Assembly: GCF_038502225.1 (NCBI RefSeq)
Contig: NC_091311.1
Span: 38,532,072-38,596,071, forward strand
DNA from: Cherax quadricarinatus
Taxonomy: Eukaryota > Arthropoda > Malacostraca > Decapoda > Parastacidae
Direction: 5' to 3'
DNA length: 64,000 bases
Under the pieces are notes generated by a model. That model was not told where the DNA came from. It saw nothing but the letters and a program-made list of their open reading frames with translations, and ran no database searches. Positions 51,759 through 64,000 of the stretch are shown one piece after another. Both the position numbers and the translations under genes were made by a program. Each line of letters begins with the position of its first letter. The first letter of the stretch is position 1.

Positions 51759-54654
51759 AGTATTACTGGAGGCTGCCTGTGTCTCCAGGAGACGGAAGTA
51801 TTACTGGAGGCTGTCTGTGTCTCCAGGAGACGGAAGTATTACTGGAGGCTGCCTGTGTCTCCAGGAGACGGAAGTATTACTGGAGGCTGCCTGTGTCTCC
51901 AAGAGACGGAAGTATTACTGGAGGCTGCCTGTGTCTCCAGGTGACGGAAGTATTACTGGAGGCTGTCTGTGTCTCCAGGAGACGGAAGTATTACTGGAGG
52001 CTGCCTGTGGCTCCAGGAGACGGAAGTATTACTGGAGGTTGCCTGTGTCTCCAGGAGACGGAAGTATTACTGGAGGCTGCCTGTGGCTTCGGGAGACGGA
52101 AGTATTACTGGAGGCTGCCTGTGGCTTCGGGAGACGGAAGTATTACTGGAGGCTGCCTGTGTCTCCAGGAGACGGAAGTATTACTGGAGGCTGCCTGTGT
52201 CTCCAGGAGACGGAAGTATTACTGGAGGCTGCCTGTGTCTCCAGGAGACGGAAGTATTACTGGCGGCTGCCTGTGTCTCCAGGAGACGGAAGTATTACTG
52301 GAGGCTGCCTGTGTCTCCAGGAGACGGAAATATTACTGGAGGCTGCCTGTGTCTCCAGGACACGGAAGTATTACTGGAGGCTGCCTGTGTCTCCAGGAGA
52401 CGGAAGTATTACTGGAGGCTGCCTGTGTCTCCAGGAGACGGAAGTATTACTGGAGGCTGCCTGTGTCTCCAGGAGACGGAAGTATTACTGGAGGCTGCCT
52501 GTGGCTTCAGGAGACGGAAGTATTACTGGAGGCTGCCTGTGGCTTCAGGAGACGGAAGTATTACTGGAGGTTGCCTGTGTTTCCAGGAGACGGAAGTATT
52601 ACTGGAGGCTGCCTGTGGCTTCAGGAGACGGAAGTATTACTGGAGGCTGCCTGTGGCTCCAGGAGACGGAAGTATTACTGGAGGCTGCCTGTGTCTCCAG
52701 GAGACGGAAGTATTACTGGAGGCTGCCTGTGTCTCCAGGAGACGGAAGTATTACTGGAGGCTGCCTGTGTCTCCAGGAGACGGAAGTATTACTGGAGGCT
52801 GCCTGTGTCTCCAGGAGACGGAATTATTACTGGAGGCTGCCTGTGTCTCCAGGAGACGGAAGTATTACTGGAGGCTGCCTGTGTCTCCAGGAGACGGAAG
52901 TATTACTGGAGGCTGCCTGTGTCTCCAGGTGACGGAAGTATTACTGGAGGCTGTCTGTGTCTCCAGGAAACGGAAGTATTACTGGAGGCTGCCTGTGTCT
53001 CCAGGAGACGCAAGTATTACTGGAGGCTGCCTGTGTCTCCAGGAGACGGAATTATTACTGGAGGCTGCCTGTGTCTCCAGGAGACGGAATTATTACTGGA
53101 GGCTGCCTGTGTCTCCAGGAGACGGAAGTATTACTGGAGGCTGCCTGTGGCTTCAGGAGACGGAAGTATTACTGGAGGTTGCCTGTGTCTCCAGGAGACG
53201 GAAGTATTACTGGAGGCTGCCTGTGGCTTCAGGAGACGGAAGTATTACTGGAGGCTGCCTGTGGCTCCAGGAGACGGAAGTATTACTGGAGGCTGCCTGT
53301 GTCTCCAGGAGACGGAAGTATTACTGGAGGCTGCCTGTGTCTCCAGGAGACGGAATTATTACTGGAGGCTGCCTGTGTCTCCAGGAGACGGAAGTATTAC
53401 TGGAGGCTGCCTGTGTCTCCAGGAGACGGAAGTATTACTGGAGGCTGCCTGTGGCTTCAGGAGACGGAAGTATTACTGGAGGCTGCCTGTGGCTCCAGGA
53501 CACGGAAGTATTACTGGAGGCTGCCTGTGTCTCCAGGAGACGGAAGTATTACTGGAGGCTGCCTGTGTCTCCAGGAGACGGAAGTATTACTGGAGGCTGC
53601 CTGTGTCTCCAGGAGACGGAAGTATTACTGGAGGCTGCCTGTGTCTCCAGGAGACGCAAGTATTACTGGAGGCTGCCTGTGTCTCCAGGAGACGGAAGTA
53701 TTACTGGAGGCTGCCTGTGTCTCCAGGAGACGGAATTATTACTGGAGGCCGCCTGTGTCTCCAGGAGACGGAAGTATTACTGGAGGCTGTCTGTGTCTCC
53801 AGGAGACGGAAGTATTACTGGAGGCTGCCTGTGTCTCCAGGAGACGGAAGTATTACTGGAGGCTGCCTGTGGCTCCAGGAGACGGAAGTATTACTGGAGG
53901 CTGCCTGTGGCTTCAGGAGACGGAAGTATTACTGGAGGCTGCCTGTGGCTCCAGGAGACGGAAGTATTACTGGAGGCTGCCTGTGTCTCCAGGAGACGGA
54001 AGTATTACTGGAGGCTGCCTGTGTCTCCAGGAGACGGAAGTATTACTGGAGGCTGCCTGTGTCTCCAGGAGACGGAAGTATTACTGGAGGCTGCCTGTGT
54101 CTCCAGGAGACGGAAGTATTACTGGAGGCTGCCTGTGTCTCCAGGAGACGGAAGTATTACTGGAGGCTGCCTGTGTCTCCAGGAGACGGAAGTATTACTG
54201 GAGGCTGCCTGTGTCTCCAGGAGACGGAAGTATTACTGGAGGCTGCCTGTGGCTTCAGGAGACGGAAGTATTACTGGAGGCTGCCTGTGTCTCCAGGAGA
54301 CGGAAGTATTACTGGAGGCTGCCTGTGTCTCCAGGAGACGGAAGTATTACTGGAGGCTGACTGTGTCTCCAGGAGACGGAAGTATTACTGGAGGCTGCCT
54401 GTGTCTCCAGGAGACGGAAGTATTACTGGAGGCTGCCTGTGTCTCCAGGAGACGGAAGTATTACTGGAGGCTGCCTGTGTCTCCAGGAGACGGAAGTATT
54501 ACTGGAGGCTGCCTGTGTCTCCAGGAGACGGAAGTATTACTGGGGGCTGCCTGTGTCTCCAGGAGACGGAAGTATTACTGGAGGCTGCCTGTGTCTCCAG
54601 GAGACGGAAGTATTACTGGAGGCTGCCTGTGTCTCCAGGAGACGGAAGTATTGT
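51759..54654. repeat. 38-bp minisatellite array 1, ~76 copies
   Basis: The unit consists of ggagacggaagtattactgg followed by aggctgcctgtgtctcca. At each unit junction gtctcc-a-ggagac is an inverted repeat. Frequent variants are gtggcttcagg, gtggctccagg, ggaattatta and ggttgcc. The plus strand of the unit has no stop in any register, so all three plus frames are open for hundreds of codons (38-residue peptide period). Point mutations do create stops, for example tgactgtg near 54358. I see no sign of selection for coding. Confidence 0.95.
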
Positions 54655-55024
54655 TAGGTAAGACACATATGCAACAGTTAGGTATCTTTATTTTGAAACG
54701 TTTCGCCTACACAACTTTAAGGGTGATGGACTGATTACATCGTCTTCAAGTATCTTCTGCTTCTATCAACTTTTCTGTACTCGACTGAAGAAGCCTACTG
54801 TGTAGGCGAAACGTTTCAAAATAAAGATACCTAACTGTTGCATATGTGTCTTACCTAACAATCTGTCGGTATTTTATACCATTTTAATGTTCATTCTGTC
54901 AGACACTGCAACACAAGGGTATCTTGGTACAGACCATCTACTTCGACAACCTCTACTAGTGAGAACGGCTGGGTTTGAGAAGGACCTGCCCTCCCAAATC
55001 AACCTACGTCTCACCTCCTGGCAC

Positions 55025-55033
55025 TATATAAGG
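55025..55033 (+). promoter_or_regulatory. TATA-like box in PLE terminal region
   Basis: tatataagg about 165 bases before the hairpin. Equivalent boxes occur at 18150 and, closer to the hairpin, at 17466 and 46224. Promoter function is inferred only from position and recurrence. Confidence 0.35.
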
Positions 55034-55188
55034 CCCGATTCTGTCACTTCAACTTCATATTGTTTCAGACAACGGAACAATGCTCTTCTCCAGACTGAGG
55101 GACTGACCACCTCAAAACTTTAAGGGTGATGGACTGATTACATCGTCTTCGAGTATCTTCTGCTTCTATCAACTTTTCTGTACTCGAC

Positions 55189-55222
55189 TGAAGAAGCCTA
55201 CTGTGTAGGCGAAACGTTTCAA
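55189..55222 (+). ncRNA. Hammerhead-like hairpin, representative copy
   Basis: ctgaagaa, stem gcctac/gtaggc with a tgt loop, then gaaacg. Relative to 17511-17545 the stem changes in a compensatory way. Catalytic activity is not established. Confidence 0.45.
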
Positions 55223-55296
55223 AATAAAGATACCTAACTGTTGCATATGTGTCTTACCTAACAATCTGTCGGTATTTTATACCATTTTAATGTTCA

Positions 55297-57514
55297 GACG
55301 GAAGTATTACTGGAGGCTACCTGTGTCTCCAGGAGACGGAAGTATTACTGGAGGCTGCCTGTGTCTCCAGGTGACGGAAGTATTACTGGAGGCTAACTGT
55401 GTCTCCAGGAGACGGAAGTATTACTGGAGGCTGCCTGTGTCTCCAGGAGACGGAAGTATTACTGGAGGCTGCCTGTGTCTCCAGGAGACGGAAGTATTAC
55501 TGGAGGCTACCTGTGTCTCCAGGAGACGGAAGTATTACTGGAGGCTGCCTGTGTCTCCAGGAGACGGAAGTATTACTGGAGGCTACCTGTGTCTCCAGGA
55601 GACGGAAGTATTACTGGAGGCTGCCTGTGTCTCCAGGAGACGGAAGTATTACTGGAGGCTACCTGTGTCTCCAGGAGACGGAAGTATTACTGGAGGCTGC
55701 CTGTGTCTCCAGGAGACGGAAGTATTACTGGAGGCTGCCTGTGTCTCCAGGAGACGGAAGTATTACTGGAGGCTACCTGTGTCTCCAGGAGACGGAAGTA
55801 TTACTGGAGGCTGCCTGTGTCTCCAGGAGACGGAAGTATTACTGGAGGCTACCTGTGTCTCCAGGAGACGGAAGTATTACTGGAGGCTGCCTGTGTCTCT
55901 AGGAGACGGAAGTATTACTGGAGGCTGCCTGTGTCTCCAGGAGACGGAAGTATTACTGGAGGCTGCCCGTGTCTCCAGGAGACGGAAGTATTACTGGAGG
56001 CTGCCTGTGTCTCCAGGAGACGGAAGTATTACTGGAGGCTGCCTGTGGCTTCAGGAGACGGAAGTATTACTGGAGGCTGCCTGTGTCTCCAGGAGACGGA
56101 AGTATTACTGGAGGCTGCCTGTGGCTTCAGGAGACGGAAGTATTACTGGAGGCTGCCTGTGTCTCCAGGAGACGGAAGTATTACTGGAGGCTGCCTGTGT
56201 CTCCAGGAGACGGAAGTATTACTGGAGGCTGCCTGTGTCTCCAGGAGACGGAAGTATTACTGGAGGCTGCCTGTGTCTCCAGGAGACGGAATTATTACTG
56301 GAGGCTGCCTGTGGCTTCAGGAGACGGAAGTATTACTGGAGGCTGCCTGTGTCTCCAGGAGACGGAAGTATTACTGGAGGCTGCCTGTGTCTCCAGGAGA
56401 CGGAAGTATTACTGGAGGCTGCCTGTGTCTCCAGGAGACGGAGGTATTACTGGAGGCTGCCTGTGTCTCCAGGAGACGGAAGTATTACTGGAGGCTGCCT
56501 GTGTCTCCAGGTGACGGAAGTATTACTGGAGGCTGCCTGTGTCTCCAGGAGACGGAGGTATTACTGGAGGCTGCCTGTGTCTCCAGGAGACGGAAGTATT
56601 ACTGGAGGCTGCCTGTGTCTCCAGGTGACGGAAGTATTACTGGAGGCTACCTGTGTCTCCAGGAGACGGAAGTATTACTGGAGGCTGCCTGTGTCTCCAG
56701 GAGACGGAAGTATTACTGGAGGCTGCCTGTGTCTCCAGGAGACGGAAGTATTACTGGAGGCTACCTGTGTCTCCAGGAGACGGAAGTATTACTGGAGGCT
56801 GCCTGTGTCTCCAGGAGACGGAAGTATTACTGGAGGCTGCCTGTGTCTCCAGGAGACGGAAGTATTACTGGAGGCTGCCCGTGTCTCCAGGAGACGGAAG
56901 TATTACTGGAGGCTACCTGTGTCTCCAGGAGACGGAAGTATTACTGGAGGCTGCCTGTGGCTTCAGGAGACGGAAGTATTACTGGAGGCTGCCTGTGTCT
57001 CCAGGAGACGGAAGTATTACTGGAGGCTGCCTGTGGCTTCAGGAGACGGAAGTATTACTGGAGGCTGCCTGTGTCTCCAGGAGACGGAAGTATTACTGGA
57101 GGCTGCCTGTGTCTCCAGGAGACGGAAGTATTACTGGAGGCTGCCTGTGTCTCCAGGAGACGGAAGTATTACTGGAGGCTGCCTGTGTCTCCAGGAGACG
57201 GAATTATTACTGGAGGCTGCCTGTGGCTTCAGGAGACGGAAGTATTACTGGAGGCTGCCTGTGTCTCCAGGAGACGGAAGTATTACTGGAGGCTGCCTGT
57301 GTCTCCAGGAGACGGAAGTATTACTGGAGGCTGCCTGTGTCTCCAGGAGACGGAAGTATTACTGGAGGCTGCCTGTGTCTCCAGGAGACGGAAGTATTAC
57401 TGGGGGCTGCCTGTGTCTCCAGGAGACGGAAGTATTACTGGAGGCTGCCTGTGTCTCCATTAGACGGAAGTATTACTGGAGGCTGCGTGTGTCTCCAGGA
57501 GACGGAAGTATTGT
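55297..57514. repeat. 38-bp minisatellite array 2, ~58 copies
   Basis: Same unit as array 1 but with different variants (ggctacctg, ggctgcccg, ggtgacgg, gacggaggta). The rare gctgcccg variant recurs at 55963 and 56875, 912 bases (24 units) apart. Confidence 0.95.
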
Positions 57515-58156
57515 TAGGTAAGACACATATGCAACAGTTAGGTATCTTTATTTTGAAACGTTTCGCCTACACAACTTTAAGGGTGATGGACTGATTACAT
57601 CGTCTTCAAGTATCTTCTGCTTCTATCAACTTTTCTGTACTCGACTGAAGAAGCCTACTGTGTAGGCGAAACGTTTCAAAATAAAGATACCTAACTGTTG
57701 CATATGTGTCTTACCTAACAATCTGTCGGTATTTTATACCATTTTAATGTTCATTCTGTCAGACACTGCAACACAAGGGTATCTTGGTACAGACCATCTA
57801 CTTCGACAACCTCTACTAGTGAGAACGGCTGGGTTTGAGAAGGACCTGCCCTCCCAAATCAACCTACGTCTCACCTCCTGGCACTATATAAGGCCCGATT
57901 CTGTCACTTCAACTTAATATTGTTTCAGACAACGGAACAATGCTCTTCTCCAGACTGAGGGACTGACCACCTCAAAACTTTAAGGGTGATGGACTGATTA
58001 CATCGTCTTCAAGTATCTTCTGCTTCTATCAACTTTTCTGTACTCTACTGAAGAAGCCTACTGTGTAGGCGAAACGTTTCAAAATAAAGATACCTAACTG
58101 TTGCATATGTGTCTTACCTAACAATCTGTCGGTATTTTATACCATTTTAATGTTCA
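57515..58156. mobile_element. PLE terminal block 2, duplicate of block 1
   Basis: Nearly identical to 54655-55296 at an offset of exactly 2860 bases at both junctions. The few differences seen include tactctactg for tactcgactg, cttaatattg for cttcatattg and cttcaag for cttcgag. Confidence 0.85.
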
Positions 58157-61100
58157 GACGGAAGTATTACTGGAGGCTACCTGTGTCTCCAGGAGACGGA
58201 AGTATTACTGGAGGCTGCCTGTGTCTCCAGGTGACGGAAGTATTACTGGAGGCTACCTGTGTCTCCAGGAGACGGAAGTATTACTGGAGGCTGCCTGTGT
58301 CTCCAGGAGACGGAAGTATTACTGGAGGCTGCCTGTGTCTCCAGGAGACGGAAGTATTACTGGAGGCTACCTGTGTCTCCAGGAGACGGAAGTATTACTG
58401 GAGGCTGCCTGTGTCTCCAGGAGACGGAAGTATTACTGGAGGCTACCTGTGTCTCCAGGAGACGGAAGTATTACTGGAGGCTGCCTGTGTCTCCAGGAGA
58501 CGGAAGTATTACTGGAGGCTACCTGTGTCTCCAGGAGACGGAAGTATTACTGGAGGCTGCCTGTGTCTCCAGGAGACGGAAGTATTACTGGAGGCTGCCT
58601 GTGTCTCCAGGAGACGGAAGTATTACTGGAGGCTACCTGTGTCTCCAGGAGACGGAAGTATTACTGGAGGCTGCCTGTGTCTCCAGGAGACGGAAGTATT
58701 ACTGGAGGCTACCTGTGTCTCCAGGAGACTCAAGTATTACTGGAGGCTGCCTGTGTCTCCAGGAGACGGAAGTATTACTGGAGGCTGCCTGTGTCTCCAG
58801 GAGACGGAAGTATTACTGGAGGCTGCCCGTGTCTCCAGGAGACGGAAGTATTACTGGAGGCTGCCTGTGTCTCCAGGAGACGGAAGTATTACTGGAGGCT
58901 GCCTGTGGCTTCAGGAGACGGAAGTATTACTGGAGGCTGCCTGTGTCTCCAGGAGACGGAAGTATTACTGGAGGCTGCCTGTGGCTTCAGGAGACGGAAG
59001 TATTACTGGAGGCTGCCTGTGTCTCCAGGAGACGGAAGTATTACTGGAGGCTGCCTGTGTCTCCAGGAGACGGAAGTATTACTGGAGGCTGCCTGTGTCT
59101 CCAGGAGACGGAAGTATTACTGGAGGCTGCCTGTGTCTCCAGGAGACGGAATTATTACTGGAGGCTGCCTGTGGCTTCAGGAGACGGAAGTATTACTGGA
59201 GGCTGCCTGTGTCTCCAGGAGACGGAAGTATTACTGGAGGCTGCCTGTGACTCCAGGAGACGGAAGTATTACTGGAGGCTGCCTGTGTCTCCAGGAGACG
59301 GAGGTATTACTGGAGGCTGCCTGTGTCTCCAGGAGACGGAAGTATTACTGGAGGCTGCCTGTGTCTCCAGGTGACGGAAGTATTACTGGAGGCTGCCTGT
59401 GTCTCCAGGAGACGGAGGTATTACTGGAGGCTGCCTGTGTCTCCAGGAGACGGAAGTATTACTTTAGGCTGCCTGTGTCTCCAGGTGACGGAAGTATTAC
59501 TGGAGGCTACCTGTGTCTCCAGGAGACGGAAGTATTACTGGAGGCTGCCTGTGTCTCCAGGAGACGGAAGTATTACTGGAGGCTGCCTGTGTCTCCAGGA
59601 GACGGAAGTATTACTGGAGGCTACCTGTGTCTCCAGGAGACGGAAGTATTACTGGAGGCTGCCTGTGTCTCCAGGAGACGGAAGTATTACTGGAGGCTAC
59701 CTGTGTCTCCAGGAGACGGAAGTATTACTGGAGGCTGCCTGTGTCTTCAGGAGACGGAAGTATTACTGGAGGCTACCTGTGTCTCCAGGAGACGGAAGTA
59801 TTACTGGAGGCTGCCTGTGTCTCCAGGAGACGGAAGTATTACTGGAGGCTGCCTGTGTCTCCAGGAGACGGAAGTATTACTGGAGGCTACCTGTGTCTCC
59901 AGGAGACGGAAGTATTACTGTAGGCTGCCTGTGTCTCCAGGAGACGGAAGTATTACTGGAGGCTACCTGTGTCTCCAGGAGACGGAAGTATTACTGGAGG
60001 CTGCCTGTGTCTCCAGGAGACGGAAGTATTACTGGAGGCTGCCTGTGTCTCCAGGAGACGGAAGTATTACTGGAGGCTGCCCGTGTCTCCAGGAGACGGA
60101 AGTATTACTGGAGGCTGCCTGTGTCTCCAGGAGACGGAAGTATTACTGGAGGCTGCCTGTGGCTTCAGGAGACGGAAGTATTACTGGAGGCTGCCTGTGT
60201 CTCCAGGAGACGGAAGTATTACTGGAGGCTGCCTGTGGCTTCAGGAGACGGAAGTATTACTGGAGGCTGCCTGTGTCTCCAGGAGACGGAAGTATTACTG
60301 GAGGCTGCCTGTGTCTCCAGGAGACGGAAGTATTACTGGAGGCTGCCTGTGTCTCCAGGAGACGGAAGTATTACTGGAGGCTGCCTGTGTCTCCAGGAGA
60401 CGGAATTATTACTGGAGGCTGCCTGTGGCTTCAGGAGACGGAAGTATTACTGGAGGCTGCCTTTGTCTCCAGGAGACGGAAGTATTACTGGAGGCTGCCT
60501 GTGTCTCCAGGAGACGGAAGTATTACTGGAGGCTGCCTGTGTCTCCAGGAGACGGAGGTATTACTGGAGGCTGCCTGTGTCTCCAGGAGACGGAAGTATT
60601 ACTGGAGGCTGCCTGTGTCTCCAGGTGACGGAAGTATTACTGGAGGCTGCCTGTGTCTCCAGGAGACGGAGGTATTACTGGAGGCTGCCTGTGTCTCCAG
60701 GAGACGGAAGTATTACTGGAGGCTGCCTGTGTCTCCAGGTGACGGAAGTATTACTGGAGGCTACCTGTGTCTCCAGGAGACGGAAGTATTACTGGAGGCT
60801 GCCTGTGTCTCCAGGAGACGGAAGTATTACTGGAGGCTGCCTGTGTCTCCAGGAGACGGAAGTATTACTGGAGGCTACCTGTGTCTCCAGGAGACGGAAG
60901 TATTACTGGAGGCTGCCTGTGTCTCCAGGAGACGGAAGTATTACTGGAGGCTACCTGTGTCTCCAGGAGACGGAAGTATTACTGGAGGCTGCCTGTGTCT
61001 CCAGGAGACGGAAGTATTACTGGAGGCTACCTGTGTCTCCAGGAGACGGAAGTATTACTGGAGGCTGCCTGTGTCTCCAGGAGACGGAAGTATTACTGGA

Positions 61101-61876
61101 GGCTGCCTGTGTCTCCAGGAGACGGAAGTATTACTGGAGGCTACCTGTGTCTCCAGGAGACGGAAGTATTACTGGAGGCTGCCTGTGTCTCCAGGAGACG
61201 GAAGTATTACTGGAGGCTACCTGTGTCTCCAGGAGACGGAAGTATTACTGGAGGCTGCCTGTGTCTCCAGGAGACGGAAGTATTACTGGAGGCTGCCTGT
61301 GTCTCCAGGAGACGGAAGTATTACTGGAGGCTGCCCGTGTCTCCAGGAGACGGAAGTATTACTGGAGGCTGCCTGTGTCTCCAGGAGACGGAAGTATTAC
61401 TGGAGGCTGCCTGTGGCTTCAGGAGACGGAAGTATTACTGGAGGCTGCCTGTGTCTCCAGGAGACGGAAGTATTACTGGAGGCTGCCTGTGGCTTCAGGA
61501 GACGGAAGTATTACTGGAGGCTGCCTGTGTCTCCAGGAGACGGAAGTATTACTGGAGGCTGCCTGTGTCTCCAGGAGACGGAAGTATTACTGGAGGCTGC
61601 CTGTGTCTCCAGGAGACGGAAGTATTACTGGAGGCTGCCTGTGTCTCCAGGAGACGGAATTATTACTGGAGGCTGCCTGTGGCTTCAGGAGACGGAAGTA
61701 TTACTGGAGGCTGCCTGTGTCTCCAGGAGACGGAAGTATTACTGGAGGCTGCCTGTGTCTCCAGGAGACGGAAGTATTACTGGAGGCTGCCTGTGTCTCC
61801 AGGAGACGGAAGTATTACTGGAGGCTGCCTGTGTCTCCAGGAGACGGAAGTATTACTGGAGGCTGCCTGTGACTTC
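58157..61876. repeat. 38-bp minisatellite array 3, ~98 copies
   Basis: The first ~2.2 kb parallels array 2 at the 2860-base offset. The gctgcccg variant recurs at 58823, 60077 and 61331, each 1254 bases (33 units) apart, showing three rounds of a higher-order repeat. A plus frame of 1261 codons crosses most of the array into unique DNA, a consequence of the stop-free unit. Confidence 0.95.
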
Positions 61877-62099
61877 GGGACAGCCAACCAGTGATATACA
61901 CCGCAAGATGTTTTTTCTTGGTTTGTTCTCAACTGTAATTAATAGGAGGAAGTTGGCTCTTCAAGGAAGTGTCTTGGTGCTGCTAGTGAAGGGATCTCGA
62001 ACTTAAGAATTAGAGATACCTTCCACTTGCTTCTAATATTATTTCCTTCCATTCCTCAGGCGCAGCATGACTCTTACGGGCCTAGCTCTTCCCCATTAG
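61877..62099. other. Unique edge and family E scrap
   Basis: No credible gene. 62050-62099 (cctcaggcgcagcatgactc, gcctagctcttcccc) resembles an inverted family E head and leads into (AAT)n. Confidence 0.4.
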
Positions 62100-62240
<141 letters not shown>

Positions 62241-62453
62241 AATAAATAAGAGGAATTTGCCAAGCCTTGCTCAGAGAATTATCTTGGAGTTATCCCAGTT
62301 TTTGTGTAATAAAGTTTACACGAGGTGCTGTCAAAGTTGGTGGAAATGATGCGAACTTCACAGAACTAAATATAATAATATTATGTTAATTTTTTTTTGT
62401 AAACATAATGTCTAGTTTAGCGCCTTTGTGTGAATATAATTAAGATCGTTGTG

Positions 62454-63535
<1,082 letters not shown>

Positions 63536-64000
63536 TACCTAACTGTTGCATATGTGTCTTACCTAACAACTCTTGGGTATCTTTATTGAGGAAACGTTTC
63601 GCCACACAGTGGCTTCATCAGTCCATACATAGGAGAATGGTGAAGAAAAGGAGGAGAATGAGGTGATCAGTCCCTCAACCTTCACGATTCTCCTTTGTAT
63701 GGACTGATGAATCCAGTGTGTGGCGAAACGTTTCCTCAATAAAGATACCCAAGAGTTGCACGTGTCTAATTTATCAACGTGTCGGTTCTGTGAACCATCA
63801 TCTACAATCCTGTCAGACACTGCAACTTCTTGGGATCTTAATACTTGGGAATTCTTCGCTTGCCTAACCCTTGGGCACGACCTACTTCCACATTGAACAA
63901 ATGTGACACCACCTACGACTGCTGCACCTCTCCTGCCATACGGCATATAAGCTGCTTCTCTGCTCATATGCTGTATTCTATTCAAGATTGATGGACTGAC
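63536..64000. mobile_element. PLE-type termini, inverted pair, running off the window
   Basis: A minus-strand terminus (63560-63665) faces a plus-strand one (63670-63775). The plus copy has ggactgatgaatccagtgtg, tggcgaaacgtttcctcaat and tacccaagagttgcac. After it, a region with gtcagacactgcaact, catataagctgc (63944) and gattgatggactgac looks like the upstream part of a further terminus, as at 54890-55120. Confidence 0.65.

Larger units (their letters stand above)
54655..55296. mobile_element. PLE terminal block 1 inside the 38-bp array
   Basis: A ~640-bp insertion holding an inverted terminus (54659-54711), a direct terminus (54712-54890), an upstream-type region with a TATA-like tatataagg (55025-55033), gggactgaccacctcaaaac, and a second direct terminus with hairpin (55189-55220). 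Each direct copy reads ctgaagaagcctactgtgta, ggcgaaacgtttcaaaataa, then a tail gttgcatatgtgtcttacct. No open frame. It is duplicated at 57515-58156. Confidence 0.8.

Noticed and set aside
51779..62006. 960-, 921- and 1261-codon frames as a giant repeat protein
   Set aside because: All three plus frames are open because the 38-bp unit lacks stops; point mutations create stops at several places; frames run out into unrelated unique DNA.

Overview
The window is repeat-saturated eukaryotic DNA in which I can support no host protein-coding exon, rRNA gene or intact tRNA gene. It carries very long dinucleotide and trinucleotide microsatellites, kilobase minisatellites, fragments of four non-LTR retrotransposon (LINE) families, Penelope-like elements (PLEs), tRNA-derived SINE fragments and MITEs. 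From memory of similar repeats, this mix resembles decapod crustaceans, probably crayfish or lobster. No conserved gene anchors that assignment, so it is an inference.

Layout. 1-4.4 kb: AT-rich DNA, SINE-like fragments and an 18-bp minisatellite that ends in a hAT-like terminus. 4.5-7.7 kb: a polypurine tract followed by a 2.6-kb GGT-type array. 7.8-10.5 kb: a LINE D relic, a PLE relic and LINE B bracketed by (CT)n. 12.3-15.3 kb: SINE pieces, a foldback element inside (TA)n and LINE A copy 1. 16.3-18.6 kb: a PLE with a recognisable GIY-YIG domain, plus PLE termini. 19.4-20.5 kb: a decayed retroelement C-terminus and repeat family E. 22.0-23.0 kb: a 53-bp minisatellite. 23.3-26.7 kb: a second foldback element in (TA)n, a MITE, LINE A copy 2 with an open RT frame, and a short PLE with inverted termini. 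26.9-27.5 kb: a 16-bp minisatellite and an AAT/ATT hairpin. 32.3-36.8 kb: two LINE C fragments inside (TG)n and two LINE D relics tail to tail. 37.4-42.2 kb: foldbacks and a 1.9-kb minisatellite of 21-bp units. 43.4-50.6 kb: LINE B copy 2 and further microsatellites and PLE termini. 51.8-61.9 kb: about 8.8 kb of a 38-bp minisatellite, interrupted twice by the same roughly 640-bp block of PLE termini. 61.9-64 kb: microsatellites and a PLE terminal region that runs off the end.

Two themes stand out. First, particular mobile-element families sit at particular microsatellites: LINE C at (CA/TG)n, LINE B at (GA/CT)n, one foldback element at (TA)n, and family E at (ATT)n. This could reflect target choice or seeding of microsatellites from element ends. 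Second, PLE termini recur throughout the window. They carry a CTGANGA-hairpin-GAAACG motif resembling a hammerhead ribozyme core, its stem changes in a compensatory way between copies, and several copies have a TATA-like box upstream. They often occur as head-to-head inverted pairs. The longest open frames, in the GGT, 21-bp and 38-bp arrays, are explained by unit length and composition and are not proposed as genes.
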